Source: CAZSDU01 sp964429135 (GTDB lineage Bacteria; Bacteroidota; Bacteroidia; Bacteroidales; FEN-979). Taken from it: a stretch of 64,000 nt of DNA. Positions 53,581 through 60,909 of the stretch are shown in pieces. Under the pieces are notes generated by a model. The model was not told where the DNA came from and made no database searches. It saw nothing but the letters and a program-made list of their open reading frames with translations. Location of the stretch: NCBI GenBank assembly GCA_964429135.1, contig CAYSAU010000003.1, positions 161,605 to 225,604 of the forward strand, given 5' to 3'. The number at the start of each line of letters is the position of its first letter. The first letter of the stretch is position 1. A program made the position numbers and the translations under genes.

Positions 53581-54606
53581 ATGAATCAGAATCTGGATGC
53601 GAGCGGCCAGCAGTTAAGTCCTTCGGAAAAAGAAATTGAAAAGGTTCTCCGCCCTTCCGGATTTGTCGAATTTTCAGGTCAGGATGCCATTGTGACCAAC
53701 CTGAAAATTTTCGTTCAGGCAGCCCGTCAAAGGGAAGAATCCCTGGATCATGTATTGTTGCATGGCCCCCCTGGTTTGGGGAAAACCACCCTGGCTTACA
53801 TTATTGCCAATGAGCTGAATGTCAATATCAGGGTGACTTCCGGTCCGGTGCTCGACAAACCTGGCGACTTAGCCGGTCTGCTTACCAATCTTGAACCCCA
53901 TGATGTTTTATTCATTGACGAAATTCACCGTCTTTCTCCCATTGTAGAAGAATATCTTTATTCCGCCATGGAAGACTACAAAATCGACATCATGATAGAA
54001 ACCGGGCCCAATGCCCGAAGTATTCAGATTAATCTCAATCCATTTACCCTGATCGGAGCGACTACCCGTTCAGGATTACTCACAGCTCCCCTGAGATCGC
54101 GATTCGGAATCAATTCCCGGCTGAATTATTATCAGGCTGATACCTTAGAGAAAATCATCAAACGTTCGGCCGATATTTTAAAAGTCCCCATCAATAAACA
54201 GGCCACTGCGGAAATTGCCCGGCGTAGCAGGGGTACACCCCGGATTGCCAACCTCCTTTTACGCCGGGTGAGAGATTTTGCCCAGATCAAAGGCAACGGG
54301 AATATCGACCTTGAAATCAGTCAATATGCCTTGGGCGCGTTGAATGTGGATAAAAACGGACTGGATGAAATGGATAATAAGATATTATCAGCCATTATTG
54401 ATAAATTCAAAGGAGGGCCTGTAGGTATTTCGACCATTGCCACTGCCGTTTCGGAAGATGCAGGCACCATTGAAGAAGTATATGAACCCTTCCTTATCCA
54501 GGAAGGCTATCTGATGCGAACCCCGAGAGGAAGGGAAGCCACCGAACTGGCATACCGCCACCTGGGTAAAATTGCAAAAGGAATTCAGCCTGGACTCTTC
54601 AGCTAG
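53581..54606 (+). CDS. ruvB: Holliday junction branch migration helicase RuvB
   Basis: A 341-residue AAA+ motor that drives branch migration with RuvA. Walker A is GPPGLGKTTLAY (62-73), Walker B FIDEIHRLSP near 111-120, sensor I GATTRSG and the Arg-finger region LLTAPLRSRFG near 162-178; the C-terminal winged helix (about 255-335) contains LIQEGYLMRTPRGREAT. The start is well placed by comparison with the family. The partner ruvA is 31 kb away beside sprA. A short AT-rich spacer separates it from queG. Confidence 0.97.
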   Translation: MNQNLDASGQQLSPSEKEIEKVLRPSGFVEFSGQDAIVTNLKIFVQAARQREESLDHVLLHGPPGLGKTTLAYIIANELNVNIRVTSGPVLDKPGDLAGLLTNLEPHDVLFIDEIHRLSPIVEEYLYSAMEDYKIDIMIETGPNARSIQINLNPFTLIGATTRSGLLTAPLRSRFGINSRLNYYQADTLEKIIKRSADILKVPINKQATAEIARRSRGTPRIANLLLRRVRDFAQIKGNGNIDLEISQYALGALNVDKNGLDEMDNKILSAIIDKFKGGPVGISTIATAVSEDAGTIEEVYEPFLIQEGYLMRTPRGREATELAYRHLGKIAKGIQPGLFS

Positions 54607-54674
54607 AAATTTAAGATTAGGAGTCAGAACTTGAGAATTTATGCTTAATGGCTGATGGCATGATGTAAATAAAC

Positions 54675-55619
54675 ATGAATGAAGCAATAAGGGCAGAAGC
54701 CTTAAGATTGGGATTTTCCCATTGTGGTTTTTCCCAGGCACAACCCCTGAATGAACTGAGGAATTATTATACCTCTTATATCAAAGCAGGTAAGCAACAA
54801 GGGTTTTCTTATCTCGCCGAATATGCTGAAAAGCGAATGGATCCCTCCTTACTCCTCCCCGGAGTGAAGTCCGTCATCGCCTTGCTGATGAGTTATTACC
54901 CATCTGATATCATCCCTGAACAGGATCATTATATCATTGCAAAATATGCTTATGGCGAGGACTACCACCCCCTGATAAAGAAAAAGATGAACCTGCTGCT
55001 GGATTTCATTAAAACCCTCTCACCGGAAGCAGAAGGACGAATCTACGTGGATTCTGGACCGGTTATGGAAAAAGCCTGGGCCATGCGCTGCGGACTGGGA
55101 TGGCAGGGAAAAAACACTTTACTGATCAATAAAAAAGGAGGATCATATTATTTTATCGGTATCATTCTGACCAGTCTTGAACTCACACCTGATCAACCCG
55201 AAACCGATCATTGCGGGGAATGCAATATCTGCCGGGAAGCATGCCCTACCGGCGCCCTTGAAACCGCTTATGAGCTGGATATTTCCAGGTGTATCTCTTA
55301 TTATACCATAGAAAACAAAATTGAGATTCCTGCTGAAATTGGTCAACATCTGAAGGATCGCATCTATGGTTGCGACACCTGCCAGGATGCCTGTCCCTAT
55401 AATCATTTCGCCAAACCGGATCGCCAAACTGTTTTTGCCGCATCCCCGGAACTCATGAAAATGCGGAAAGCCGATTGGCATAACCTGACCGAAGATCAAT
55501 TCAATCAACTGTTTAAGCATTCTGCCATAAAAAGAAGAGGATACGATTTATTGAAAAGAAATATTCTCTCTAACCTATCCCCAGGAAAAAGATTCAAACC
55601 TAAACCCGGCAAGGGTTAA
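54675..55619 (+). CDS. queG: Epoxyqueuosine reductase QueG (short form)
   Basis: Reduces epoxyqueuosine to queuosine in tRNA, the last step of the pathway, with cobalamin and two [4Fe-4S] clusters. The 314-residue protein has the N-terminal GYSxxx-like cobalamin domain, GRIYVDSGPVMEKAWAMR near 116-133, and the ferredoxin part CGECNICREACPTGALE near 180-196 and YGCDTCQDACPYN near 233-245. It lacks the C-terminal HEAT-repeat extension of the longer E. coli protein (about 379 residues), as in many Bacteroidota. Cobalamin use fits with the B12-dependent NrdJ at 61 kb. Its last 15 codons overlap ubiX on the other strand. Confidence 0.94.
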   Translation: MNEAIRAEALRLGFSHCGFSQAQPLNELRNYYTSYIKAGKQQGFSYLAEYAEKRMDPSLLLPGVKSVIALLMSYYPSDIIPEQDHYIIAKYAYGEDYHPLIKKKMNLLLDFIKTLSPEAEGRIYVDSGPVMEKAWAMRCGLGWQGKNTLLINKKGGSYYFIGIILTSLELTPDQPETDHCGECNICREACPTGALETAYELDISRCISYYTIENKIEIPAEIGQHLKDRIYGCDTCQDACPYNHFAKPDRQTVFAASPELMKMRKADWHNLTEDQFNQLFKHSAIKRRGYDLLKRNILSNLSPGKRFKPKPGKG

Positions 55620-56138
55620 AACCCGGTCAATAACAGTCATGGCTAGCGCTTCAATACTTGCAGGTTTCGCATAGAAAGACGGGGAAGCCGGACAAATAAT
55701 GGCGCCTGCTTCGGTTAGGAGTTTCATATTGTTCAGGTGAATCAGATTATAGGGTGTCTCCCTGGGTACCAAAATCAGCTTTTTCTTTTCTTTAAGCAAC
55801 ACATCGGCAGCCCGGGTCATCAGATCTCCAGAAACTCCGGAGGCGATACGTCCCAGGGTTCCCATGGAGCAGGGACAAATGATCATGTTGTCGTAACCGG
55901 ATGAACCTGAAGCCATAGGAGCGAAAAAATCGCAAGGGTCATATATTTTGAAGGGAATGGAAGCAGCTTCGAAAATCCCGAGCTCATATTCCCAGACCTC
56001 AAGGGCATGAACAGAAAATATCACACTGCAATCTGTAATCTGCTCCCTCAACCCGGCCAGTCTGTCCAACAGCAGTTTGCCGTAAATGGAACCGCTGGCT
56101 CCGGTAATACCAAGGATGAGTTTTTGTTTTTTCATCAA
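55575..56138 (-). CDS. ubiX: Flavin prenyltransferase UbiX/Pad1 family
   Basis: Makes prenylated FMN, the cofactor for UbiD-type decarboxylases. The 187-residue protein has LGITGASGSIYGKLLLDRL (about 8-26, FMN-binding), then FAPMASGSSGYDNMIICPCSMGTLGRIASG and LILVPRETPYNLIHLNNM, all family hallmarks. No UbiD gene is in the window. The gene is coupled to the upstream PorT-like gene by a 4-base overlap and ends 45 bases inside queG on the other strand. Confidence 0.94.
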   Translation of the reverse strand: MMKKQKLILGITGASGSIYGKLLLDRLAGLREQITDCSVIFSVHALEVWEYELGIFEAASIPFKIYDPCDFFAPMASGSSGYDNMIICPCSMGTLGRIASGVSGDLMTRAADVLLKEKKKLILVPRETPYNLIHLNNMKLLTEAGAIICPASPSFYAKPASIEALAMTVIDRVLTLAGFRFESFSWG

Positions 56139-56761
56139 AAATCTTTTGCTTTAAAATCCCAGGAAAAAGATAAGGAAAGCACATTATTGTACTGTCCCCA
56201 TTCAAACAGTATTTTACGGTAACCCTCAGGATAAGGCGGTTTGGCATCCCTGATTGAAAGCAATGAATAATTAAACCTGAACGTGGCCTTCAAATGCCTG
56301 GTGATATACCCGGAAACGCCAAGGATGCCTGATAGGGTAAGTGGTCGAAGAGGGATCATATTCGTGACCTCCCCGTTCTCAGTTTCCTCATAGGATCCAA
56401 TGGAAATATCCGCTGCCGGTCCTATTTCTGCTGAAAAACGCCGGGCGAAAGTGTAGTGGTAAAGCAGCGGAATCTCAATATAGTGCAAGCGGAGAAGATA
56501 CATCTTATTATCGCCCTTCTCAGGATTTGCATTTTTACGGGCGCCTTTCTGTATATATTCGATTTCTAATTGAAAAGAAGAATGAGGGGAAACCTGAAGA
56601 CTGACAAATCCCCCTCCCATGATCCCGATTTTGTGATACCCATCCCAGGTATCTCCATCCACCTGGCTGATATCACCACCGATGAGGATCCCACCGTTAA
56701 ATATCTGGGAAAACCCAAATAAAGGTAAAATTAAAATCAGAAAACACAAACATCTTTTCAT
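56135..56761 (-). CDS. PorT-family outer-membrane beta-barrel protein
   Basis: A 208-residue outer-membrane protein with a signal peptide (about 1-18, ending FGFSQ) and eight or so alternating-hydrophobic strands. The pattern resembles the PF13568 barrel group, with GGILIGGDISQVDGD at the start, the aromatic strand LRLHYIEIPLLYHYTF near 90-105 and a C-terminal strand ending FSWDFKAKDF. Function unknown; the coupling to ubiX is probably incidental. Confidence 0.82.
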   Translation of the reverse strand: MKRCLCFLILILPLFGFSQIFNGGILIGGDISQVDGDTWDGYHKIGIMGGGFVSLQVSPHSSFQLEIEYIQKGARKNANPEKGDNKMYLLRLHYIEIPLLYHYTFARRFSAEIGPAADISIGSYEETENGEVTNMIPLRPLTLSGILGVSGYITRHLKATFRFNYSLLSIRDAKPPYPEGYRKILFEWGQYNNVLSLSFSWDFKAKDF

Positions 56762-56775
56762 TTCAGAGTTTTATT

Positions 56776-56783
56776 CAAATTTA
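56776..56783 (-). promoter_or_regulatory. -7 promoter element (TAAATTTG) for the PorT-like gene and ubiX
   Basis: On the minus strand TAAATTTG lies 14 bases upstream of the ATG at 56761, in the 162-base divergent gap shared with the response regulator gene. No convincing -7 element was seen on the plus strand of this gap. Confidence 0.5.
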
Positions 56784-56923
56784 CAAATAATCGGGAAAAA
56801 CACCTCTTCAGAAATGTATTCGGGGGAAGTTCATTAAATTATCGTTAATTTTAAACAGCTATCTCCAAAAACAATTTATTAATGCTTAATTTTTAATAAT
56901 TTAGCAACAGAAATGAACATTTC

Positions 56924-57610
56924 ATGAAAAAGAAAGACATACTCATCCTATTAGTTGATGATGAGGAGGATATTCTTGAATTTCTCGGTTATAATCTTAG
57001 CCGGGAAGGATATCAGGTGATGAAAGCCCGGTCAGGGAAAAAAGCGATTAAACTAGCGATAAAAAACAAGCCCCATCTCATCTTGCTGGATGTGATGATG
57101 CCTGAAATGGACGGGATTGAAACCTGTATGGAGATTCGAAAAATCCCTGAACTTTCGAATACCCTGATCGCTTTCCTTACAGCAAGGGGAGAAGATTTTT
57201 CCCAGATTGCTGGGTTTGAAGCCGGTGCCGATGATTATATCAGCAAACCCATCAAACCAAAACTTCTTATCAGCCGTATGCAGGCCATCCTCAGAAGATA
57301 TAAAGAAGTTCCTCCCGATAATCCCCTGATCGAACTCAGGGACTTCACCATTGACCGGAATAAATACGTCATCATCAAAAATGGAGAGAAAATAATTTTT
57401 CCCCGTAAGGAGTTTGAATTGCTGCAATTCCTGGTCATGCATCCGGGCAAGGTGCTGAACAGGGAAGAAATCTTTTCCGGAGTATGGGGTGATGATGTGG
57501 TGGTAGGCGACCGAACCATCGATGTTCATATCCGCAGGATCCGCGAAAAACTGGAAACCGAAAGCATTAAAACCATCAAAGGCGTGGGCTATAAATTCGA
57601 AGAGTCATGA
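56924..57610 (+). CDS. OmpR/PhoB-family response regulator
   Basis: A 228-residue transcription regulator. The receiver domain (about 6-122) has the acidic pocket VDDEED and the phospho-accepting Asp 56 in LILLDVMMPEMDG, with Lys in DDYISKPIKP near 107. The winged-helix DNA-binding domain (about 132-226) ends with DRTIDVHIRRIREKLE and IKTIKGVGYKFEE. It overlaps the kinase gene by 4 bases (ATGA). This pair resembles PhoB-PhoR, but no phosphate genes are nearby, so the signal is unproven. Confidence 0.93.
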   Translation: MKKKDILILLVDDEEDILEFLGYNLSREGYQVMKARSGKKAIKLAIKNKPHLILLDVMMPEMDGIETCMEIRKIPELSNTLIAFLTARGEDFSQIAGFEAGADDYISKPIKPKLLISRMQAILRRYKEVPPDNPLIELRDFTIDRNKYVIIKNGEKIIFPRKEFELLQFLVMHPGKVLNREEIFSGVWGDDVVVGDRTIDVHIRRIREKLETESIKTIKGVGYKFEES

Positions 57611-58665
57611 AATTCCATGATCCAAAATATCTGGCCCTGTTGAACGCTGTCATTGCCACCGTGATGTCTGGCTTTTTATTCTATGTCTCGGTCTTCCTCC
57701 TTTTCGATACCGGACTGTTTCACTGGAAAATTTTTCTGACTTTCACCCTCAGCGGGATAATTATTTTTTCCGTTACCTTCCTTCTTTTTCATTATACCAT
57801 CGACCGGTTCATTTACAGCAAGATCCGGCTGATTTATAAATCTATCCACAGTGTTAAGACAGCAAAAGAAAACAAACAACGCTACAGAGCCGATGACAAC
57901 CTGCTGGAACATGTACAGGAGGAAGTCGAACAATGGAAAACAGAGAAGTCGGATGAAATAGAACGACTGACGCAACTGGAGCAGTACCGAAGAGACTTTA
58001 TCGGGAATGTTTCTCATGAGCTTAAAACCCCTTTGTTCAATATTCAGGGATATGTTTCTACCCTCCTGGATGGTGGATTGAAAGACCGTACGATAAACAG
58101 GGATTACCTAAAACGTACGGAAAAAAGCGTGGAACGCCTGATCCGTATCGTGAATGATCTGGATGAAATTGCCCAGTTGGAATCCGGGCAACTGAAGCTG
58201 AACGTCACCCGCTTTGACATTGTCGCGCTTTGTCATGAAGTTGTTGAAATGCTTGAATTGAAAGCCACTAAAAAGGATCTTCAGTTGATCATTCAGGAAC
58301 CCGATAAAGCCATCTGGGTGGAAGGCGACAGGGAAAAAATCCGTCAGGTTCTCACCAATATTGTAGATAATTCCATCCGGTATAGCAATCATAAAAACAA
58401 AAAGACCAAAATCAGTTTCTTTGATATGGATGTCCACATATTGACTGAAGTTACCGACAACGGGATCGGTATTGACCAGGAAGACCTCCCCAGGGTATTT
58501 GAACGTTTTTACCGCACCGAAAGAGGCCGGGCTACCACCCGTAAAGGAAAGGGGCTGGGGCTAGCCATTGTCAAACACATTGTGGAAGCACATCAGCAAA
58601 CGGTACACGTAAGAAGCGCTATAGGTGTTGGCACCACTTTTGGATTCACCTTGAAAAAAGCCTGA
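57607..58665 (+). CDS. PhoR-like sensor histidine kinase lacking a periplasmic domain
   Basis: A 352-residue kinase with two close membrane spans (about 8-30 and 38-62) joined by a loop of only about eight residues, so there is almost no extracytoplasmic sensor. A basic helical linker (about 65-125) leads to the HisKA domain with the phospho-accepting His 137 in FIGNVSHELKTPL, then the ATPase with the N-box TNIVDNSIRYS, G1 TDNGIGID and G2 GKGLGLAIVKHI. No PAS domain is visible. This build resembles PhoR proteins that sense through a partner transporter. It pairs with the response regulator by a 4-base overlap and ends 1 base before the convergent polyprenyl synthase. Confidence 0.93.
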   Translation: MKFHDPKYLALLNAVIATVMSGFLFYVSVFLLFDTGLFHWKIFLTFTLSGIIIFSVTFLLFHYTIDRFIYSKIRLIYKSIHSVKTAKENKQRYRADDNLLEHVQEEVEQWKTEKSDEIERLTQLEQYRRDFIGNVSHELKTPLFNIQGYVSTLLDGGLKDRTINRDYLKRTEKSVERLIRIVNDLDEIAQLESGQLKLNVTRFDIVALCHEVVEMLELKATKKDLQLIIQEPDKAIWVEGDREKIRQVLTNIVDNSIRYSNHKNKKTKISFFDMDVHILTEVTDNGIGIDQEDLPRVFERFYRTERGRATTRKGKGLGLAIVKHIVEAHQQTVHVRSAIGVGTTFGFTLKKA

Positions 58666-58666
58666 T

Positions 58667-59641
58667 TCAGAAATTTCTTTCCGAGGTATAGATCACGAGT
58701 TGTTCCAGGGAATTTCTAAACTGGTTATCAGGAAATGCCTGTAAAAGTTCAAGGGCTTGTTGTTGATGATTCATCATCTTCTGCTGGGCATATTGAATTC
58801 CACCCGCCTGTTTCACTTTTTCTAGCAGTTTTCCTACTCTGTCCATGTCATGGGGATGATTTTTCACGGTATTGATGATCCATCGTTTCTCCATCACAGA
58901 TGACTGATTCAACAGATAGATAAGGGGAAGGGTCAATTTCTGGTCACGGATATCGTTTCCATACGGTTTGCCCGTGAACTTGCTTTTTTCATAATCAAAA
59001 AGATCGTCTTTAATCTGGAAGGCAATGCCAACATGTTCTCCAAACTGCCATAACTTTCTAACGGTTTCCTGATCAGCACCCGTGGAGGCTACGCCGCAGG
59101 CACAACATGAGGCGATGAGCGTGGCGGTTTTTTTCCGTATGATTTCAAAATAAATTTCTTCCTGGATATCAAGGCGACGGGCTTTTTCAATCTGAAGCAA
59201 TTCCCCTTCGCTCATTTCCCTAACCGCATCAGAAACGATTCTGAGTAACTGAAATTCATTGTTTTCAAGGGCAAGCAACAAACCCCTCGACAACAGGTAA
59301 TCTCCTACAAGAACAGATATCTTATTTTTCCAGAGGGCATTCAAAGAAAAGAACCCCCTGCGGAGGTTTGAATCATCCACTACATCATCATGAACCAGGG
59401 TAGCGGTATGCAATAACTCTATCAGGGAAGCGGCCCGGTAGGTGCTCTCATTGACTTCACCGCATAAGGCGGCAGAAAAAAAAACAAACATGGGTCTAAT
59501 TTGCTTTCCCTTTCGTTTAATGATGTACCGCGTAATGACATCGAGTAAGGGAACCGAGCTTTTCATTGCCTTCCTGAACTTGTCCTCAAACAGGTTGATG
59601 TGTTGCAGAATGGGGGCTTTTATATGCTCAAGCTGACTCAC
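58667..59641 (-). CDS. Polyprenyl diphosphate synthase (long-chain, trans)
   Basis: A 324-residue isoprenyl synthase that extends farnesyl or geranyl diphosphate, probably to the menaquinone side chain. The first Asp-rich motif is VHDDVVDDSNLRRG (about 83-96) and the second QIKDDLFDYE near 211-220; KGKQIRP near 44-50 binds diphosphate. Small or large residues before the first motif set chain length; here LHTATLV suggests a long product, though this is a weak inference. It is divergent to the radical SAM gene by 62 bases. Confidence 0.92.
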   Translation of the reverse strand: MSQLEHIKAPILQHINLFEDKFRKAMKSSVPLLDVITRYIIKRKGKQIRPMFVFFSAALCGEVNESTYRAASLIELLHTATLVHDDVVDDSNLRRGFFSLNALWKNKISVLVGDYLLSRGLLLALENNEFQLLRIVSDAVREMSEGELLQIEKARRLDIQEEIYFEIIRKKTATLIASCCACGVASTGADQETVRKLWQFGEHVGIAFQIKDDLFDYEKSKFTGKPYGNDIRDQKLTLPLIYLLNQSSVMEKRWIINTVKNHPHDMDRVGKLLEKVKQAGGIQYAQQKMMNHQQQALELLQAFPDNQFRNSLEQLVIYTSERNF

Positions 59642-59678
59642 TAAGAAAAATTGAATTGGTAAAGTTAAGCATTTTTAC

Positions 59679-59686
59679 CAATTTTG
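59679..59686 (+). promoter_or_regulatory. Possible -7 promoter element (CAATTTTG) for the radical SAM gene
   Basis: CAATTTTG differs from TAnnTTTG by one base and lies 17 bases before ATG 59704, which supports that start over the ATG at 59656. Confidence 0.3.
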
Positions 59687-59703
59687 CAGTTCAATACGCG
59701 AGT

Positions 59704-60480
59704 ATGGGTTTCCTCTTTCACGAAGTGATTTTTGGGCCGGTCAGGAGCAGGCGTTTGGGGTTGTCCCTGGGTATCAACCTACTTCCCTTACACTCAAAAT
59801 TTTGTTCCTTTAATTGCATTTACTGTGAGTGTGGATGGACTTCTCCCGGGCAGGAAGTAACTCTTTCACTTCCGTCCAGAGCAGATGTTTACCATTACTT
59901 AGAAAAACGACTGATCCAATTATCAAAAGAGGATTATCTCCCGGATGCCCTGACTTTTGCCGGCAACGGAGAACCCACGCTTCATCAGGATTTCCCGGCA
60001 ATCGTAGAAGACAGCCTGTCGCTGCGGAATAAATATGCGCCAAAAGCCACAGTTGCTGTTTTATCCAACGCGAGCCGGATTTCAGATCTCCGGGTTTTTA
60101 ATGCACTGAAACAACTCGACCAAAACATACTTAAACTGGATGCCGGGTCTGAATCTCTCTTTACACTGATAAATAACCCGATGAGCCCGGTAAATTATCA
60201 AAGACTAATAGAAAATCTCGTCAGGTTTGAGGGGAAGGTGATCATCCAAAGCATGTTCCTGCGCGGTGTTTTTCGAGGAGAAACCATTGATAATACAACA
60301 GATCAGGCTGTTTCGGATTGGATAGAACAGCTAAAAAAGATACGCCCGGAACAAGTCATGATCTATCCCATTGCCAGAGCCACACCGGTACATCAGCTAG
60401 AAAAAATTCTTGTTTCCGAACTTAATGAGATTGCTGAAAAAGTGAAATCAGCAGGAATAAAGGTCAGTGTATATTCTTAA
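59704..60480 (+). CDS. Radical SAM protein of the COG0731 type
   Basis: A 258-residue radical SAM protein. It begins with the typical FGPVRSRRLGLSLGINLLP, followed by CSFNCIYC (Cys 34, 38 and 41 in the CX3CX2C cluster motif) and the GNGEPTLHQDF segment that binds SAM. COG0731 proteins are uncharacterised in bacteria and resemble the archaeal wyosine-type enzymes. The substrate is unknown. A small repeat protein follows after 14 bases and may be linked in function. Confidence 0.88.
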   Translation: MGFLFHEVIFGPVRSRRLGLSLGINLLPLHSKFCSFNCIYCECGWTSPGQEVTLSLPSRADVYHYLEKRLIQLSKEDYLPDALTFAGNGEPTLHQDFPAIVEDSLSLRNKYAPKATVAVLSNASRISDLRVFNALKQLDQNILKLDAGSESLFTLINNPMSPVNYQRLIENLVRFEGKVIIQSMFLRGVFRGETIDNTTDQAVSDWIEQLKKIRPEQVMIYPIARATPVHQLEKILVSELNEIAEKVKSAGIKVSVYS

Positions 60481-60494
60481 TTCAACCGGATGGC

Positions 60495-60899
60495 ATGACA
60501 ACGCTGTATTTCCCGGCTAAAATCTGGCTTGCCCTTGGTGAAGCCATCACTGGCAATGAAGAAATTTCCACCTGGTTGCTTAAAAACGGTTATCCTGAAA
60601 TTGCCGCCTTGGCACATGCAATAAGGGGAAGCGAAGAAGCAACGGCTTGGCTTTTCCAGAATAAGTTCTTTCATCTTGCAGCGCTTGATGCAGCCATTGA
60701 TGAAAATGTCCAGGCTTATCAATGGTTACAAAAAAACAATCATCCATTTTTCATTGTTTTTGCCGATGCCTGTCAGGCCAAGCCAAAAGCCATACAATGG
60801 TTTCATGAAAACAAACTGGAAGCCATACTAATGATCGCCATAAAAATAAAAACTTTACGCGACAGCCACACCTTCGATTATCACAAGAAACATTTCTGA
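60495..60899 (+). CDS. Hypothetical protein with 25-residue W-x3-N repeats
   Basis: A 134-residue protein that I do not recognise. It is built from four units of exactly 25 residues, each opening with W-L/F-x-x-N: WLLKN at 27, WLFQN at 52, WLQKN at 77 and WFHEN at 102. Each unit continues with an Ala-rich helix (for example ALAHAI, ALDAAI, VFADAC), also at a 25-residue spacing, so the fold is probably a short helical solenoid. No signal peptide or membrane span. It follows the radical SAM gene by 14 bases and is likely co-transcribed. It could bind a protein or nucleic acid partner of that enzyme; this is inference. Confidence 0.8.
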   Translation: MTTLYFPAKIWLALGEAITGNEEISTWLLKNGYPEIAALAHAIRGSEEATAWLFQNKFFHLAALDAAIDENVQAYQWLQKNNHPFFIVFADACQAKPKAIQWFHENKLEAILMIAIKIKTLRDSHTFDYHKKHF

Positions 60900-60909
60900 T
60901 TTCCGGGAT

